Below are positions 26,419 to 34,744 of a DNA stretch of 48,159 nt, one piece after another. The DNA lies in contig NZ_JAMXXK010000026.1 of assembly GCF_024129735.1 (NCBI RefSeq), positions 1-48,159 of the forward strand, read 5' to 3'. Position 1 is the first letter of the stretch. Every line of letters starts with the position of its first letter. The notes beneath the pieces are model-generated. The model did not search any database. It was not told the DNA's origin and worked only from the letters and a program-made list of their open reading frames with translations. The stretch is from Acinetobacter lwoffii (lineage in GTDB: Bacteria; Pseudomonadota; Gammaproteobacteria; Pseudomonadales; Moraxellaceae). A program made the translations under genes and the position numbers.

Positions 26419-27444
26419 ATGGCACTCGATCAAATTTGGAAACAGCAACTAACCCTCGTCACTTACGGCAATGAGTATTTGACTCAAGACCTGAGTTTCA
26501 ATCGTTGGATTCAACATTCCATTTTTAATCAGCATCAGTTTGCCTTTCGGGATCTGATATCACAACACCTGCTGGCCCAGCATTTCCAGATCTGGCTGGA
26601 AGGCCTGAAAAAACAAGGCGTGCGTCGCCTCAGCTTGCATCGCTCTGATTTACTGGTTGATGAAAAAAATCCGAATGCCAATGTCGAGCTACTGCCACTG
26701 GCACATTTTATTGTCAGTCATGGTGCCAAAGCCAAAACCGCCTGGATCATTGGCAAGGAACTGCCTGAATGGTACAGCGCAGACAATGATTACGAAGCGC
26801 CTAAATCACAGCAATCTCCTTTACGCCATGAAACATTCTGGTGTTATGAGCTGAATCCTAAACTGGCCAAGCGCATTGATGTCGATCTGGAAGCCCCAAA
26901 CTGGGATGATATTCAGGCCTATACCGATCATGAACTGTTTGAAAGTAGCCTTGCCCAAGATTTTACTGAACCGGCGTATACCAATTTGCCTTATTACGGC
27001 ACCATGCCTGCCATTCAGGTCGATAGCGAAAGTCATTTGGCCTTAATTCCCACTGACTATTCAGCGGATTATGCTCACCAGACTTTGTACCGCCTAGATG
27101 CCTTAAATGACTTTATTCAAACTAAAATCCAACATCCCTATCGTGCAGATGGCGAAGTACTCAGCCCGGAGCAGCAACTCAATCTGCGACATTTTTCGCA
27201 AAAAATTGATGATTTAAGTGCTAAATTCATCAGCAAAGTCGCCAATCACTATAAGACCGCGCAGCTTACCCCTAAAGTTGCACCTGATCCATTTATCGGT
27301 ATGAGTACTGAAGATCGTTCACCAAAAATTTCTAAAGCAGAAAAACCTCAGGACCCAGGAAAATCCAGTTCGTCTGCAAATGTGCTGACCTTAATTGTGA
27401 TTACCGTGATTATCTGTCTGATTGGCTACTATTTCGGCCTTTAA
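26419..27444 (+). CDS. Tail-anchored protein of unknown function
   Basis: This 341-residue protein matches no family I recognise. Residues 1-305 are soluble and rich in Gln, His, Trp and Tyr, with no signal peptide. A charged, disordered stretch (DRSPKISKAEKPQDPGKSSSS, about 295-320) leads to a single C-terminal hydrophobic helix, VLTLIVITVIICLIGYYFGL, that ends the protein. This is a tail-anchor layout with the main domain in the cytoplasm, rare among bacterial proteins. Base composition matches the neighbours, and its own promoter is well formed. It is transcribed away from pheS, with no partner gene. Confidence 0.75.
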   Translation: MALDQIWKQQLTLVTYGNEYLTQDLSFNRWIQHSIFNQHQFAFRDLISQHLLAQHFQIWLEGLKKQGVRRLSLHRSDLLVDEKNPNANVELLPLAHFIVSHGAKAKTAWIIGKELPEWYSADNDYEAPKSQQSPLRHETFWCYELNPKLAKRIDVDLEAPNWDDIQAYTDHELFESSLAQDFTEPAYTNLPYYGTMPAIQVDSESHLALIPTDYSADYAHQTLYRLDALNDFIQTKIQHPYRADGEVLSPEQQLNLRHFSQKIDDLSAKFISKVANHYKTAQLTPKVAPDPFIGMSTEDRSPKISKAEKPQDPGKSSSSANVLTLIVITVIICLIGYYFGL

Positions 27445-27795
27445 CATTTTACCAGAAAAGATTGAACATCCCGGGCAGAATTCAATGGAGATGTTGATAC
27501 TCAGGAGCAGACATCAGCTTGAAGTAATACTGACGATTTTTGTGATGAGTTTTGATCATACAACCTATTATAAAATTGAGGTGAAGCATCTGCCTGAAAA
27601 TTTCAGCATTGTTTGAATAAGCTAAAGCTGTTATTTGCTGATCGCCCGGAAATGCTCTCTTAATTGACCGATGGATATATTGAGATAAAAGGATAAATCA
27701 GCCATACATTTCTAAGGGCTGATTTATTTTCTATCGTCTTTTCCCAGGTTTTAGATTTTTCTACGTTGAGCCAGCTGGGCCAGAGTATTCAAAAA
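27445..27795. other. Gene-free stretch with one terminator-like hairpin
   Basis: These 351 bp contain no ORF that I believe. The one notable element is an 11-bp perfect hairpin, ATAAATCAGCC (27693-27703) with GGCTGATTTAT (27717-27727), followed by a T-rich run. It could terminate the tail-anchored gene or the decayed acetyltransferase. Confidence 0.5.
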
Positions 27796-28278
27796 TTAAA
27801 TGTCCCACTGATAACATAAGTCTTTAAGATTCTCGCCCAGATCACTGGCATCTCCTTCACTGACAAAATAGGCGCCGGTCTTTTCATAAAAATAACGACT
27901 GGAATTCAGGTTCAATACGCTGCATTGCATATGCTGATAGGATTTTTCTCGACTTAAACCCAGACCCAATTAAACCAAATCACGTCCAATGCCGCGACCT
28001 TGAATATTTTGAAGCAAATAAAGTGCTCTCAATTCACTGATTGGCGCATCTACCGGAAAATTAAAAGCAGCAAAACCCAAAACTTGAGCATTTTCTTCAT
28101 AGACAAATACCCGTCGATTCTCCTATTCAAGCACAGAACGCCACAAGGCGGCTCTTTGTTCTACACTCAACTTATCGAGAATTTCTGGTTTAATGATATT
28201 TTGATAGCTTTCACGCCAGCTTTGTACATGCACTTGGGCAATCGGCAGGACATCGTGTTGGGTGGCAAGTCGAATCAT
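27796..28278 (-). pseudogene. GNAT N-acetyltransferase, broken by two in-frame stops
   Basis: From the ATG at 28278 one frame reads MIRLATQHDVLPIAQVHVQ and continues through a typical GNAT fold to TAA at 27796 (161 codons including the stop). The acetyl-CoA-binding motif A is clear (LYLLQNIQGRGIGRDLV), and the C-terminal part has NLNSSRYFYEKTGAYF. It is interrupted by TAG at codon 52 (28123-28125) and TAA at codon 103 (27970-27972). Each is one base from CAG or CAA. There is no frameshift, so decay is recent. The substrate is unknown. Confidence 0.88.
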
Positions 28279-28387
28279 TATTTTTAAGCCTTATTTTTGA
28301 TTATGCAATTTAACAATGACTAAAAAATATAAGATTTACAATACTGATTTTTAAATAATATTTAAAATGACTACTTTTATTTAAGCA

Positions 28388-28420
28388 TAAAAAAAAGACC
28401 ACCAAATGGCGGTCTTTTTT
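28388..28420. terminator. rplT terminator
   Basis: On the minus strand AAAAAAGACC-GCC and GGT-GGTCTTTTTT form a stem ending in a long T-run, 15 bp after the rplT stop. The A/T symmetry makes it potentially bidirectional. Confidence 0.88.
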
Positions 28421-28434
28421 CAAGTCATAAAGAC

Positions 28435-28794
28435 TTATGCAGCCAATGCATCTTTAGCTTTAGAAGCTAAAGCAGCAAACGCAACTGCGTCATGCATAGC
28501 GATGTCAGCAAGTACGCGACGGTCGATAATCACTTGAGCTTTTTTCAAGCCAGCGATCATACGGCTGTACGACAAACCATTTTGACGAGCACCAGCGTTG
28601 ATACGTGCAATCCACAAAGCGCGGAATTGACGTTTCTTTTGACGACGGTCACGGTAAGCATATTGACCAGCTTTGATTACCGCTTGGAACGCTACGCGGT
28701 AAACGCGTGAACGAGCACCATAGTAACCTTTAGCGCGAGCAAGAATTTTTTTGTGACGGCGATGAGCCTGTACACCACGTTTTACACGAGCCAT
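28435..28794 (-). CDS. rplT: 50S ribosomal protein L20
   Basis: L20 is an early-assembly 23S rRNA-binding protein and, in several bacteria, a translational repressor of its own operon. The 119 residues include [30 protein letters not shown] and [21 protein letters not shown], diagnostic of the family. It follows rpmI by 11 bp. In most bacteria infC precedes rpmI-rplT directly. Here infC lies 3 kb upstream behind other genes. Confidence 0.98.
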   Translation of the reverse strand: MARVKRGVQAHRRHKKILARAKGYYGARSRVYRVAFQAVIKAGQYAYRDRRQKKRQFRALWIARINAGARQNGLSYSRMIAGLKKAQVIIDRRVLADIAMHDAVAFAALASKAKDALAA

Positions 28795-28805
28795 TTATAA
28801 TCTCC

Positions 28806-29000
28806 TTAGATGTACGGGCACATACGACGAACTGAAGCAACGTCACTTACGTGAACCATTACACAGCCGCGCAATTGACGAATACGCTTAGCAGATTTTT
28901 TGGTCAAAATGTGGCGTTTGAACGCTTGTTTACGCTTAAAACCGTTAGCAGTCGCTTTAAAGCGTTTAGCTGCACCACGGCGAGTTTTCATCTTAGGCAT
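28806..29000 (-). CDS. rpmI: 50S ribosomal protein L35
   Basis: It is 64 residues long and highly basic: [20 protein letters not shown], then [23 protein letters not shown]. This is the complete L35. The leader upstream (29001-29100) has a possible minus-strand promoter (TTGTTT, a 15-bp spacer, then TAGAAT). It also has several small inverted repeats, such as the ACCTGCAGGT palindrome and CGTTTTG/CAAACG. These could be an L20-type control site. Confidence 0.97.
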   Translation of the reverse strand: MPKMKTRRGAAKRFKATANGFKRKQAFKRHILTKKSAKRIRQLRGCVMVHVSDVASVRRMCPYI

Positions 29001-29186
29001 AACAACCTCTTTTGAACACCTGTTCGGCTCGTTTGCACCATTACAAAACGACCTGCAGGTAAGGGAGCGAGTATTCTAAAGCATCTTTGTTTAAAACAAA
29101 AGCATCTTCACCCAATAAGCGAATTTAAAGAATGATTTCGCTCTGAAATAATATCCAAGACTGGATCAGGAAAATTATTTTCAAGT

Positions 29187-29609
29187 TTAGAACATGGCAA
29201 AGGCCGCATAGACAAACAGATAACGTCCAATTTTAGCGATGCTGACCATCAGCAGAAAACGGACGAGGTTTTCTTTTAATAGTCCCGCAATCAGGGTAAT
29301 CGGATCACCAATGATAGGCACCCAGCTCAGCAGTAAAGACCAGTAACCATATTTCTGATAGGTCTTTTGCGCCTTGAGCATCTTATCTGCTGAAACCGGA
29401 AACCACTTTTTATTTTTATAATGCTCAATCTTGAGTCCCAGATACCAGTTCACACAAGAACCCAGTATATTCCCCAAACTGGCCACCGCAATTAACAGTA
29501 CCGCACTCTGCTCACCCTGCACTAAAAGCCCCAGTAGCACAGCTTCAGACTGTAAAGGCAGTAAGGTCGCTGCACCAAAGGCAGATAGAAACAGTAAAAA
29601 CAGGCTCAT
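29187..29609 (-). CDS. YqaA/DedA-like inner-membrane protein
   Basis: This is a 140-residue polytopic membrane protein. PLQSEAVLLGLLVQGE and LGNILGSCVNWYLGLKIE (about residues 20-65) and the WVPIIGDPITLIAGLLKENL segment (about 95-115) match the YqaA branch of the DedA/SNARE-associated (VTT) superfamily. Relatives are lipid flippases or envelope-homeostasis proteins, but the YqaA branch itself is not characterised. It starts 7 bp after the stop of the small gene upstream, with no evident ribosome site, so it is probably translationally coupled. Confidence 0.85.
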   Translation of the reverse strand: MSLFLLFLSAFGAATLLPLQSEAVLLGLLVQGEQSAVLLIAVASLGNILGSCVNWYLGLKIEHYKNKKWFPVSADKMLKAQKTYQKYGYWSLLLSWVPIIGDPITLIAGLLKENLVRFLLMVSIAKIGRYLFVYAAFAMF

Positions 29610-29616
29610 TAGAGCA

Positions 29617-29907
29617 TTAACGGCTCAAGCCCATTTTTTTCTTGGCTTTACTATATTCCCAACTGGACCAAACGACTGCAGTCACCATCGCCATGATCCG
29701 CGCCCATTTATACTGCTCATTGAGCGGTGCAATTGCAGCACGTAAAATCTGCTGATCTTTGGTATTTAGGGCAGCAATCACCTGATCGATATGCACAATT
29801 TCAGCAACATACAGCACTAAACATGCAGCAATGCCGAAAAGAATGCTCCAGTAAATTCGGGTATTACTTTCAACAATCTTGGTAAAGTTCAGAAGAAAAT
29901 CGTTCAT
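29617..29907 (-). CDS. Small membrane protein of unknown function
   Basis: This encodes about 96 residues. A strong hydrophobic helix lies at about residues 15-38 (IYWSILFGIAACLVLYVAEIV), and a second, weaker one at about 70-85 (ARIMAMVTAVVWSSWEYSK). Between them is an amphipathic stretch (QQILRAAIAPLNEQYK), and the tail is basic. I prefer the ATG at 29907, with GGATGG just upstream, over the one at 29919. It appears co-transcribed with the YqaA-like gene. I recognise no family. Confidence 0.65.
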   Translation of the reverse strand: MNDFLLNFTKIVESNTRIYWSILFGIAACLVLYVAEIVHIDQVIAALNTKDQQILRAAIAPLNEQYKWARIMAMVTAVVWSSWEYSKAKKKMGLSR

Positions 29908-29981
29908 ATATCCATCCAATAAAAAACCACCGTAAGGGTGGCTTTATTTGCTTAAGGCTATTTTAACATAAAGGCAGACGC

Positions 29982-30602
29982 TTAACTGACCTGTATTGCC
30001 AACGCTTTCTGAACCGCAGGACGAGCATTCAAACGATCGATATATTTGGAAACTTCAGGATAGTCTTCCAGAGTGATCTGCTGCCAGTCATGCCGTAATA
30101 ACCAAGGGAAAATGGCCATATCTGCAATCGAGTATTCGCCAGCCACATACTCCTGCCCGACCAGCTGTTTATTCAACACCCCATATAAACGCTTGCTTTC
30201 ATTGACATAGCGCTCTGTGGCATAAGCAATCCGCTCAGGTGCAAAACGGCTAAAGTGATGATTTTGCCCGAGCATCGGCCCCAAACCGCCCATTTGCCAC
30301 ATCAGCCACTGTTCGACCTGAATACGCTTCACTTCATCGGCTGGATAAAACAGACTTGTTTTGCGACCCAGATATTGCAAGATCGCACCTGACTCAAAAA
30401 TTGAAATGGCGCGGCCATGTGGCCCATCCTGATCAACAATTGCCGGGATTTTATTATTGGGAGAAATAGCCAGAAAATCGGACTGGAACTGGTCATTTTC
30501 CAGAATATTGATGGGAATAATTTGATATTCCAGCCCCATTTCTTCTAGAGCAATACTAATTTTATGGCCGTTGGGGGTGCCCCAATAATATAAATCGATC
30601 AT
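29982..30602 (-). CDS. Glutathione S-transferase, YfcG/Nu-like
   Basis: The thioredoxin-fold half (residues 1-82) opens with LYYWGTPNGHKISIALEEMG. The T9-P-N11 motif replaces the usual Tyr/Ser/Cys and marks YfcG/YghU-type (Nu-class) enzymes, which act as disulfide-bond reductases with bound glutathione. NNKIPAIVDQDG holds the cis-Pro, and SIFESGAILQYLG is the glutathione gamma-Glu site. The all-helical C-terminal half has the N-capping segment EYSIADMAIFPWLLRH. At 206 residues it is complete. It is transcribed alone, toward the small membrane protein gene. Confidence 0.88.
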   Translation of the reverse strand: MIDLYYWGTPNGHKISIALEEMGLEYQIIPINILENDQFQSDFLAISPNNKIPAIVDQDGPHGRAISIFESGAILQYLGRKTSLFYPADEVKRIQVEQWLMWQMGGLGPMLGQNHHFSRFAPERIAYATERYVNESKRLYGVLNKQLVGQEYVAGEYSIADMAIFPWLLRHDWQQITLEDYPEVSKYIDRLNARPAVQKALAIQVS

Positions 30603-30750
30603 TTTCTTCTAATACTCCCTGCACTTTTACTATGCGACGATGTACTCAACATAGAGGATTTAGAAAGAAACAACAAGTCTGCATTTTAAAATTATTTTTC
30701 AATAAATATCAAAATCTTATTAAAAATTTATATATTTTTTTCTTTTTGAT

Positions 30751-30778
30751 CTTGAAAATTTCAGCTCCAAACACATAT
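30751..30778 (+). promoter_or_regulatory. Sigma-32-like heat-shock promoter
   Basis: CTTGAAA (30751-30757), a 14-bp spacer and CACATAT (30772-30778) fit the heat-shock sigma pattern, with CTTGAAA exact and the -10 partial. It gives a leader of about 100 nt before hsp20. Confidence 0.5.
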
Positions 30779-30856
30779 TTATTTCTGCATAAGGATTGCG
30801 TCAATCTTATGCGCTGTTGATGTCTGACATGACAGATCTTATTTTCTTGTTTTTAT

Positions 30857-30879
30857 AACTTTGCTTTAGTGAGAAGGTT
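30857..30879 (+). promoter_or_regulatory. ROSE-like RNA thermometer hairpin
   Basis: AACTTT (30857-30862) pairs with AAGGTT (30874-30879). A bulged G (30863) follows, then CTT/GAG with a TAGT loop. The strand contains TTGCT (30861-30865), the UYGCU signature of ROSE elements, opposite the ribosome site AAGG. Weak wobble pairing suits melting by heat. It ends 6 nt before the ATG. Confidence 0.55.
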
Positions 30880-30885
30880 CTAATC

Positions 30886-31341
30886 ATGAGTAACTTAAAT
30901 CTTCATCCATTATTTCGTCGTAGTATTGGCTTTGATCGCTTGAATGACTTTATTGACTATGCCATGCAAAGCGATGCACCGAATTATCCACCGTATAATA
31001 TCGAAAAGCATGGTGAAAATAATTACCGCATCGTGGTGGCAACTGCGGGTTTTCGTCAGGAAGAACTCGACATTCGTCTGGAAAATAAGTTGCTGACCAT
31101 CTTGGGTAAGCCCGAAAATCAAAACAATGACAGTATTGAATTCCTGCACAAAGGCATTGCACGACGTGCATTTAAATTGTCTTTACGTCTGGATGAATAT
31201 ATTGAGGTCCAGCAGGCAGATTATGAAAATGGTTTATTGATCATCGACTTGCAACGCATTATTCCAGAAGAAAAATTGCCGCGTCAAATCCCGATTGGCA
31301 ATAAACTGCTTATTGCAAACGATGAAAAATCAGTGGAATAA
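30886..31341 (+). CDS. Small heat-shock protein, Hsp20/IbpA type
   Basis: This is an ATP-independent holdase that keeps heat-damaged proteins soluble for DnaK/ClpB. The alpha-crystallin domain spans about residues 35-130. It begins PYNIEKHGENNYRIVVATAGF, like IbpA, and contains FLHKGIARRAFKLSLRL and ENGLLIIDLQR. A C-terminal I-x-I-like anchor (QIPI) follows. At 151 residues it is normal for IbpA-like proteins. The upstream DNA has both a sigma-32-like promoter and a ROSE-like hairpin, so heat control is likely at two levels. It is monocistronic. Confidence 0.93.
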   Translation: MSNLNLHPLFRRSIGFDRLNDFIDYAMQSDAPNYPPYNIEKHGENNYRIVVATAGFRQEELDIRLENKLLTILGKPENQNNDSIEFLHKGIARRAFKLSLRLDEYIEVQQADYENGLLIIDLQRIIPEEKLPRQIPIGNKLLIANDEKSVE

Positions 31342-31370
31342 GCTTGATTAAGTACGCAAAGGAAGGTCCG

Positions 31371-31397
31371 CAAGGGCCTTTCTTTTTGGCTACAGAT
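31371..31397 (+). terminator. hsp20 terminator
   Basis: AAGGTCC (31373-31379), loop GCAA and GGGCCTT (31384-31390), followed by TCTTTTT. Confidence 0.8.
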
Positions 31398-31445
31398 TAC
31401 CTAAGCTCATGGAGGCAATACGCTTTCTGATCATAAAAATAAACC

Positions 31446-31997
31446 ATGACTGCGCCAGAAAACATCCTGTTTCATCAAGCTAGCCCGATCATGCGCACTA
31501 CGGGATATTTGCTGTTTTGTTATCCGATCGGAATATTCAGCATTTTTTATTTCAGCAGTGTGCGTAGCAATTCCAGTTTTTTCCAAGGACTATTATTTTT
31601 ATGGCAGGAGTCTCCTGACTTTTATATTTATATTGGCGGCTTTCTTGGTCTTTCGCTGTTTATGCTGGGAACCAAACTCAAAATAACCTCACACGCTATT
31701 TATTATACTTTGGCCGGTTTCCGCATCAGCCTGTGCTTAAAACGACATTCGGTACAGTATAGCTTTCTGAATCCACGCTATGCTTCTCTCAAAGCACATC
31801 TCAAACGCTGGCTCTATAACATGCCAGCGCATGTGATTAGTCAACGCGATGGCACTTTGGATTTTAAATTGCATCAGTCCGGTCTGATGAATCAAATTTG
31901 CCTCGGGTTTTTCCGGATCCAACTATCGATGTTTTCCCGCCAGCAAGCCAGGGAAATTATTCAAGCTATGTACAATGCGTGGAATTTTAGAGCATAA
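31446..31997 (+). CDS. Two-helix membrane protein of unknown function
   Basis: This 183-residue protein has a hydrophobic hairpin at the N-terminal side (about residues 18-38, TTGYLLFCYPIGIFSIFYF, and 56-78, FYIYIGGFLGLSLFMLG). A soluble domain follows with alternating hydrophobic strands (KLKITSHAIYYTLAGFRISLCL...LDFKLHQSGLMNQICLGFFRIQL). This shape is seen in small bacterial PH-like membrane proteins, but I cannot assign a family. No strong ribosome site is visible, and it is transcribed alone, convergent with infC. Confidence 0.65.
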   Translation: MTAPENILFHQASPIMRTTGYLLFCYPIGIFSIFYFSSVRSNSSFFQGLLFLWQESPDFYIYIGGFLGLSLFMLGTKLKITSHAIYYTLAGFRISLCLKRHSVQYSFLNPRYASLKAHLKRWLYNMPAHVISQRDGTLDFKLHQSGLMNQICLGFFRIQLSMFSRQQAREIIQAMYNAWNFRA

Positions 31998-32030
31998 AAA
32001 AAGCCCTGCATATGCAGGGCTTTTTTCGCT
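31996..32030. terminator. Bidirectional terminator between unknown gene and infC
   Basis: AAAAAAGCCCTGCA and TGCAGGGCTTTTTT form a long perfect stem (centre near 32013) with A and T runs on both sides. It ends infC on the minus strand and the unknown gene on the plus strand. Confidence 0.9.
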
Positions 32031-32040
32031 TAATGAGTGC

Positions 32041-32592
32041 TTACTTTTTCTTTTTAGGACCAAGTAGCATACCCATTTGACGGCCTTCCATTTTCGGCAT
32101 CTGCTCAACAGTACCGAATTCAGCCACGTCAGCTTCAATTTTTTGCAATTGAGCTAGACCCAACTGTTGGTGCGCCATTTCACGACCACGGAAACGAAGC
32201 GTGATTTTCACCTTGTTACCTTCTTCAAGGAACTTGATGATTGCACGTAGTTTTACGTTGTAATCACCAACATCAGTACCCGGGCGTAGCTTGATTTCTT
32301 TCACCTGGACTTGATGTTGTTTTTTCTTCGCTTCTTTCTGCTTTTGCTTAAGATCAAACAAATGCTTGTTGAAGTCCATGATCTTACATACTGGTGGCTC
32401 AGCGTTTGCTACGATCTCAACAAGATCAAGTTCAACACTTTCTGCTGCGCGTAGGGCGTCAGCTAAGCTTACAATCCCTTTCTGCTCACCATTTTCGTCT
32501 ACAAGACGGACTTCTTTCGCACGAATTTCATCATTCAAGGCAGGACGGTTTGATTTGTTACCGCCCTGTTGATTACGGTCAGGCTGTTTAAT
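32041..32592 (-). CDS. infC: Translation initiation factor IF-3 (AUU start)
   Basis: IF-3 prevents subunit joining and checks the start codon. The N-domain ([20 protein letters not shown]) and C-domain ([33 protein letters not shown]) are complete. The ATT codon at 32592 has a GGAG site 8 nt upstream and gives 183 residues, the normal length. Any ATG or TTG inside would cut off the conserved N-terminal tail ([18 protein letters not shown]). The AUU start is the known means by which IF-3 represses its own translation. It begins 5 bp after the thrS stop, as in E. coli. Confidence 0.96.
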   Translation of the reverse strand: MKQPDRNQQGGNKSNRPALNDEIRAKEVRLVDENGEQKGIVSLADALRAAESVELDLVEIVANAEPPVCKIMDFNKHLFDLKQKQKEAKKKQHQVQVKEIKLRPGTDVGDYNVKLRAIIKFLEEGNKVKITLRFRGREMAHQQLGLAQLQKIEADVAEFGTVEQMPKMEGRQMGMLLGPKKKK

Positions 32593-32597
32593 CGCTG

Positions 32598-34520
32598 TTA
32601 CTCCACAATGTACCGGCCGCGTTCGGCTACGGCTGCTTTTACTAGGTCAACGAAAGCATCGATTGACATAGTACCCAAATTTGTTCCTGAGCGGGTACGC
32701 ACGTTTACGGTACCTTCCTCTACTTCACGGTCCCCAAGTACCAGTAAGTAAGGAATACGCTCTAATGTACGTTCACGAATCTTAAAGCCGATTTTCTCAT
32801 TTCTCAAGTCAGAAATTGCACGGATACCGTTTTCTTTAAGTTTTGCGACGACTGACTCACATGCCTCAGCTTGAGAATCGGTAATGTTCATTACACACGC
32901 TTGCATTGGTGCCAACCAAGGTGGCATGAAGCCTGCGTAGTGTTCGATCAGTATACCAATAAAACGCTCGAAACTGCCAAGAATTGCACGATGTAACATT
33001 ACTGGCTGATCGCGGTCGTTATCTTCTGTGACATAAGACGCGTCTAGACGCTCTGGCAAGTTAAAGTCACACTGAATGGTACCACACTGCCAGACACGAC
33101 CTAAGCAGTCTTTCAGAGAGAATTCAATCTTCGGACCGTAGAATGCACCCTCACCTGGTTGAAGCTCCCACTCAAGACCCGCAGCATCTAAAGCATCTGC
33201 CAAAGATTTTTCTGCCATATCCCAAAGCTTGTCATCACCCACACGTTTTTCAGGACGCGTCGACAACTTCATTTGTACTTCTTCGAAGCCAAAATCTTTG
33301 TATACATCCAGTGTCAATTTGATAAAGTCTGCAACTTCAGGACCAATCTGTTCCTTGGTACAGAAAATATGCGCGTCATCTTGAGTAAAGCCACGTACAC
33401 GCATAATGCCGTGTAAAGAACCAGATGGCTCGTTACGGTGACATGAACCGAACTCTGCCAAACGCACAGGAAGATCACGGTACGACTTCAAGCCTTGATT
33501 GAACACCTGTACGTGACAAGGACAGTTCATTGGCTTCACCGCATAGTTACGGTTTTCAGAATGTGTGGTGAACATGTTGTCTGCATAGTTGGCAGCATGT
33601 CCTGATTTTTCCCACAATGTGAAATCTACAACCTGTGGGGTACGAATTTCTTCGTAGCCATTGTCTTGCTGAACTTTACGCATGTATTGTTCAAGCACTT
33701 GGTAAATGGTCCAGCCATTCGGATGCCAGAACACCATACCCGGTGCTTCTTCTTGCATATGGAACAAATCAAGCGCTTTACCAATTTTACGGTGATCGCG
33801 TTTTTCAGCTTCCTCAATACGTTTTACATAAGCAGCAAGCTGTTTCTTGTCTGCCCATGCTGTACCGTAGATCCGTTGTAGCTGCTCATTCTTCGCATCA
33901 CCACGCCAGTAAGCACCAGAGATTTTAGTCAGTTTGAACGATTTTAAGAATTTAGTATTTGGAACGTGCGGACCACGGCACATATCCAAATAATCCTGAT
34001 GGTAGTACAAGCCCATTTGGGTTTCTTCAGGCATGTCTGCGATCAAGCGTAATTTGTATTCTTCGCCACGTGCTGTGAATTCTGCAATCACTTCATCACG
34101 CGGTGTCATTTTTTTCACAACATCATAGTCTTGATCGATGAGCTTTTTCATACGCTCTTCAATCGCTGCCATGTCGTCTAAGGTAAACGGACGTGGCATC
34201 CAGATGTCATAGTAGAAACCTTCTTCAATGACCGGACCAATGACCATCTTTGCTTCTGGGAACAGTTGCTTAACCGCATGACCGACCAAATGCGCGCAAG
34301 AATGGCGAATGATCTCGACACCAGCTTCGTCTTTAGGCGTGATAATTTGTAGTGTTGCATCTTCAGTGATGAGATCAGACGCATCAACCAAACGATCGTT
34401 GACACGACCAGCAACTGTATTTTTTGCAAGACCAGGACCAATGCTAAGTGCAACGTCCATCACAGATACGGCGTGATCAAACTGTTTTTGATCGCCATTT
34501 GGCAAAGTGATAATTGGCAT
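32598..34520 (-). CDS. thrS: Threonyl-tRNA synthetase
   Basis: This 640-residue protein has all ThrRS domains: TGS (residues 1-62), the editing domain with [18 protein letters not shown] and the YCHR-like CRGPHV, the class II core ([21 protein letters not shown] with a zinc Cys; [16 protein letters not shown]) and the anticodon domain ([29 protein letters not shown]). The ribosome site AAGGA is 6 nt from the ATG. The leader contains a tRNA-Thr anticodon-like hairpin, listed separately, and infC follows directly. Confidence 0.98.
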   Translation of the reverse strand: MPIITLPNGDQKQFDHAVSVMDVALSIGPGLAKNTVAGRVNDRLVDASDLITEDATLQIITPKDEAGVEIIRHSCAHLVGHAVKQLFPEAKMVIGPVIEEGFYYDIWMPRPFTLDDMAAIEERMKKLIDQDYDVVKKMTPRDEVIAEFTARGEEYKLRLIADMPEETQMGLYYHQDYLDMCRGPHVPNTKFLKSFKLTKISGAYWRGDAKNEQLQRIYGTAWADKKQLAAYVKRIEEAEKRDHRKIGKALDLFHMQEEAPGMVFWHPNGWTIYQVLEQYMRKVQQDNGYEEIRTPQVVDFTLWEKSGHAANYADNMFTTHSENRNYAVKPMNCPCHVQVFNQGLKSYRDLPVRLAEFGSCHRNEPSGSLHGIMRVRGFTQDDAHIFCTKEQIGPEVADFIKLTLDVYKDFGFEEVQMKLSTRPEKRVGDDKLWDMAEKSLADALDAAGLEWELQPGEGAFYGPKIEFSLKDCLGRVWQCGTIQCDFNLPERLDASYVTEDNDRDQPVMLHRAILGSFERFIGILIEHYAGFMPPWLAPMQACVMNITDSQAEACESVVAKLKENGIRAISDLRNEKIGFKIRERTLERIPYLLVLGDREVEEGTVNVRTRSGTNLGTMSIDAFVDLVKAAVAERGRYIVE

Positions 34521-34539
34521 AAGAAATCCTTAAGGAGTG

Positions 34540-34560
34540 ATGCCCCGTACCATGGAGCAT
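34540..34560 (-). promoter_or_regulatory. Putative ThrRS operator hairpin mimicking the tRNA-Thr anticodon arm
   Basis: In the thrS mRNA ATGCTCC (34560-34554) pairs with GGGGCAT (34546-34540), a 7-bp stem with one wobble. It closes a 7-nt loop, ATGGTAC. Placed as an anticodon loop, this has U33, G34-G35-U36 (a threonine anticodon) and A37. Positions 33-37 equal those of E. coli tRNA-Thr(GGU) as I recall it. The stem extends below with GGTG/CACT. It ends 8 nt before the Shine-Dalgarno AAGGA. Confidence 0.6.
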
Positions 34561-34580
34561 ATCACCGCGAGATTATGATC

Positions 34581-34593
34581 GAGGCACAGCCTC
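34581..34593 (-). promoter_or_regulatory. Second Thr-anticodon-like hairpin in the thrS leader
   Basis: GAGGC-TGT-GCCTC. If the top two pairs open, the 7-nt loop GCTGTGC places TGU at the anticodon positions (tRNA-Thr UGU), though it lacks U33. In E. coli two stem-loops of the thrS leader are bound by the ThrRS dimer. This could be the second one. Confidence 0.35.
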
Positions 34594-34744
34594 AAAAGAT
34601 AAAAACGGTGGATAAATAAAATCGATTCGAATTTTACACGGCTTGGCCGCATGATTAAACCTTTTCCCAATAAAAATAAGATTTACCATCAAATCTGTGC
34701 CTGATCTTTAAAGGCTTAGGCTCATTTTTCAGTTCAGAATGTGG

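Noticed and set aside
27422..27616. Short ORF overlapping the end of the tail-anchored gene
   Set aside because: No ribosome site, no recognisable sequence features, and it starts inside a sound gene.
28000..28287. 95-codon plus-strand frame opposite the acetyltransferase remnant
   Set aside because: The minus-strand frame shows a real GNAT fold with its acetyl-CoA motif. The plus-strand frame is only its complement.
34518..34540. Shine-Dalgarno of thrS pairing with the adjacent TCCTT
   Set aside because: The two halves are contiguous (TCCTTAAGGA) with no loop, so they cannot form an intramolecular hairpin.
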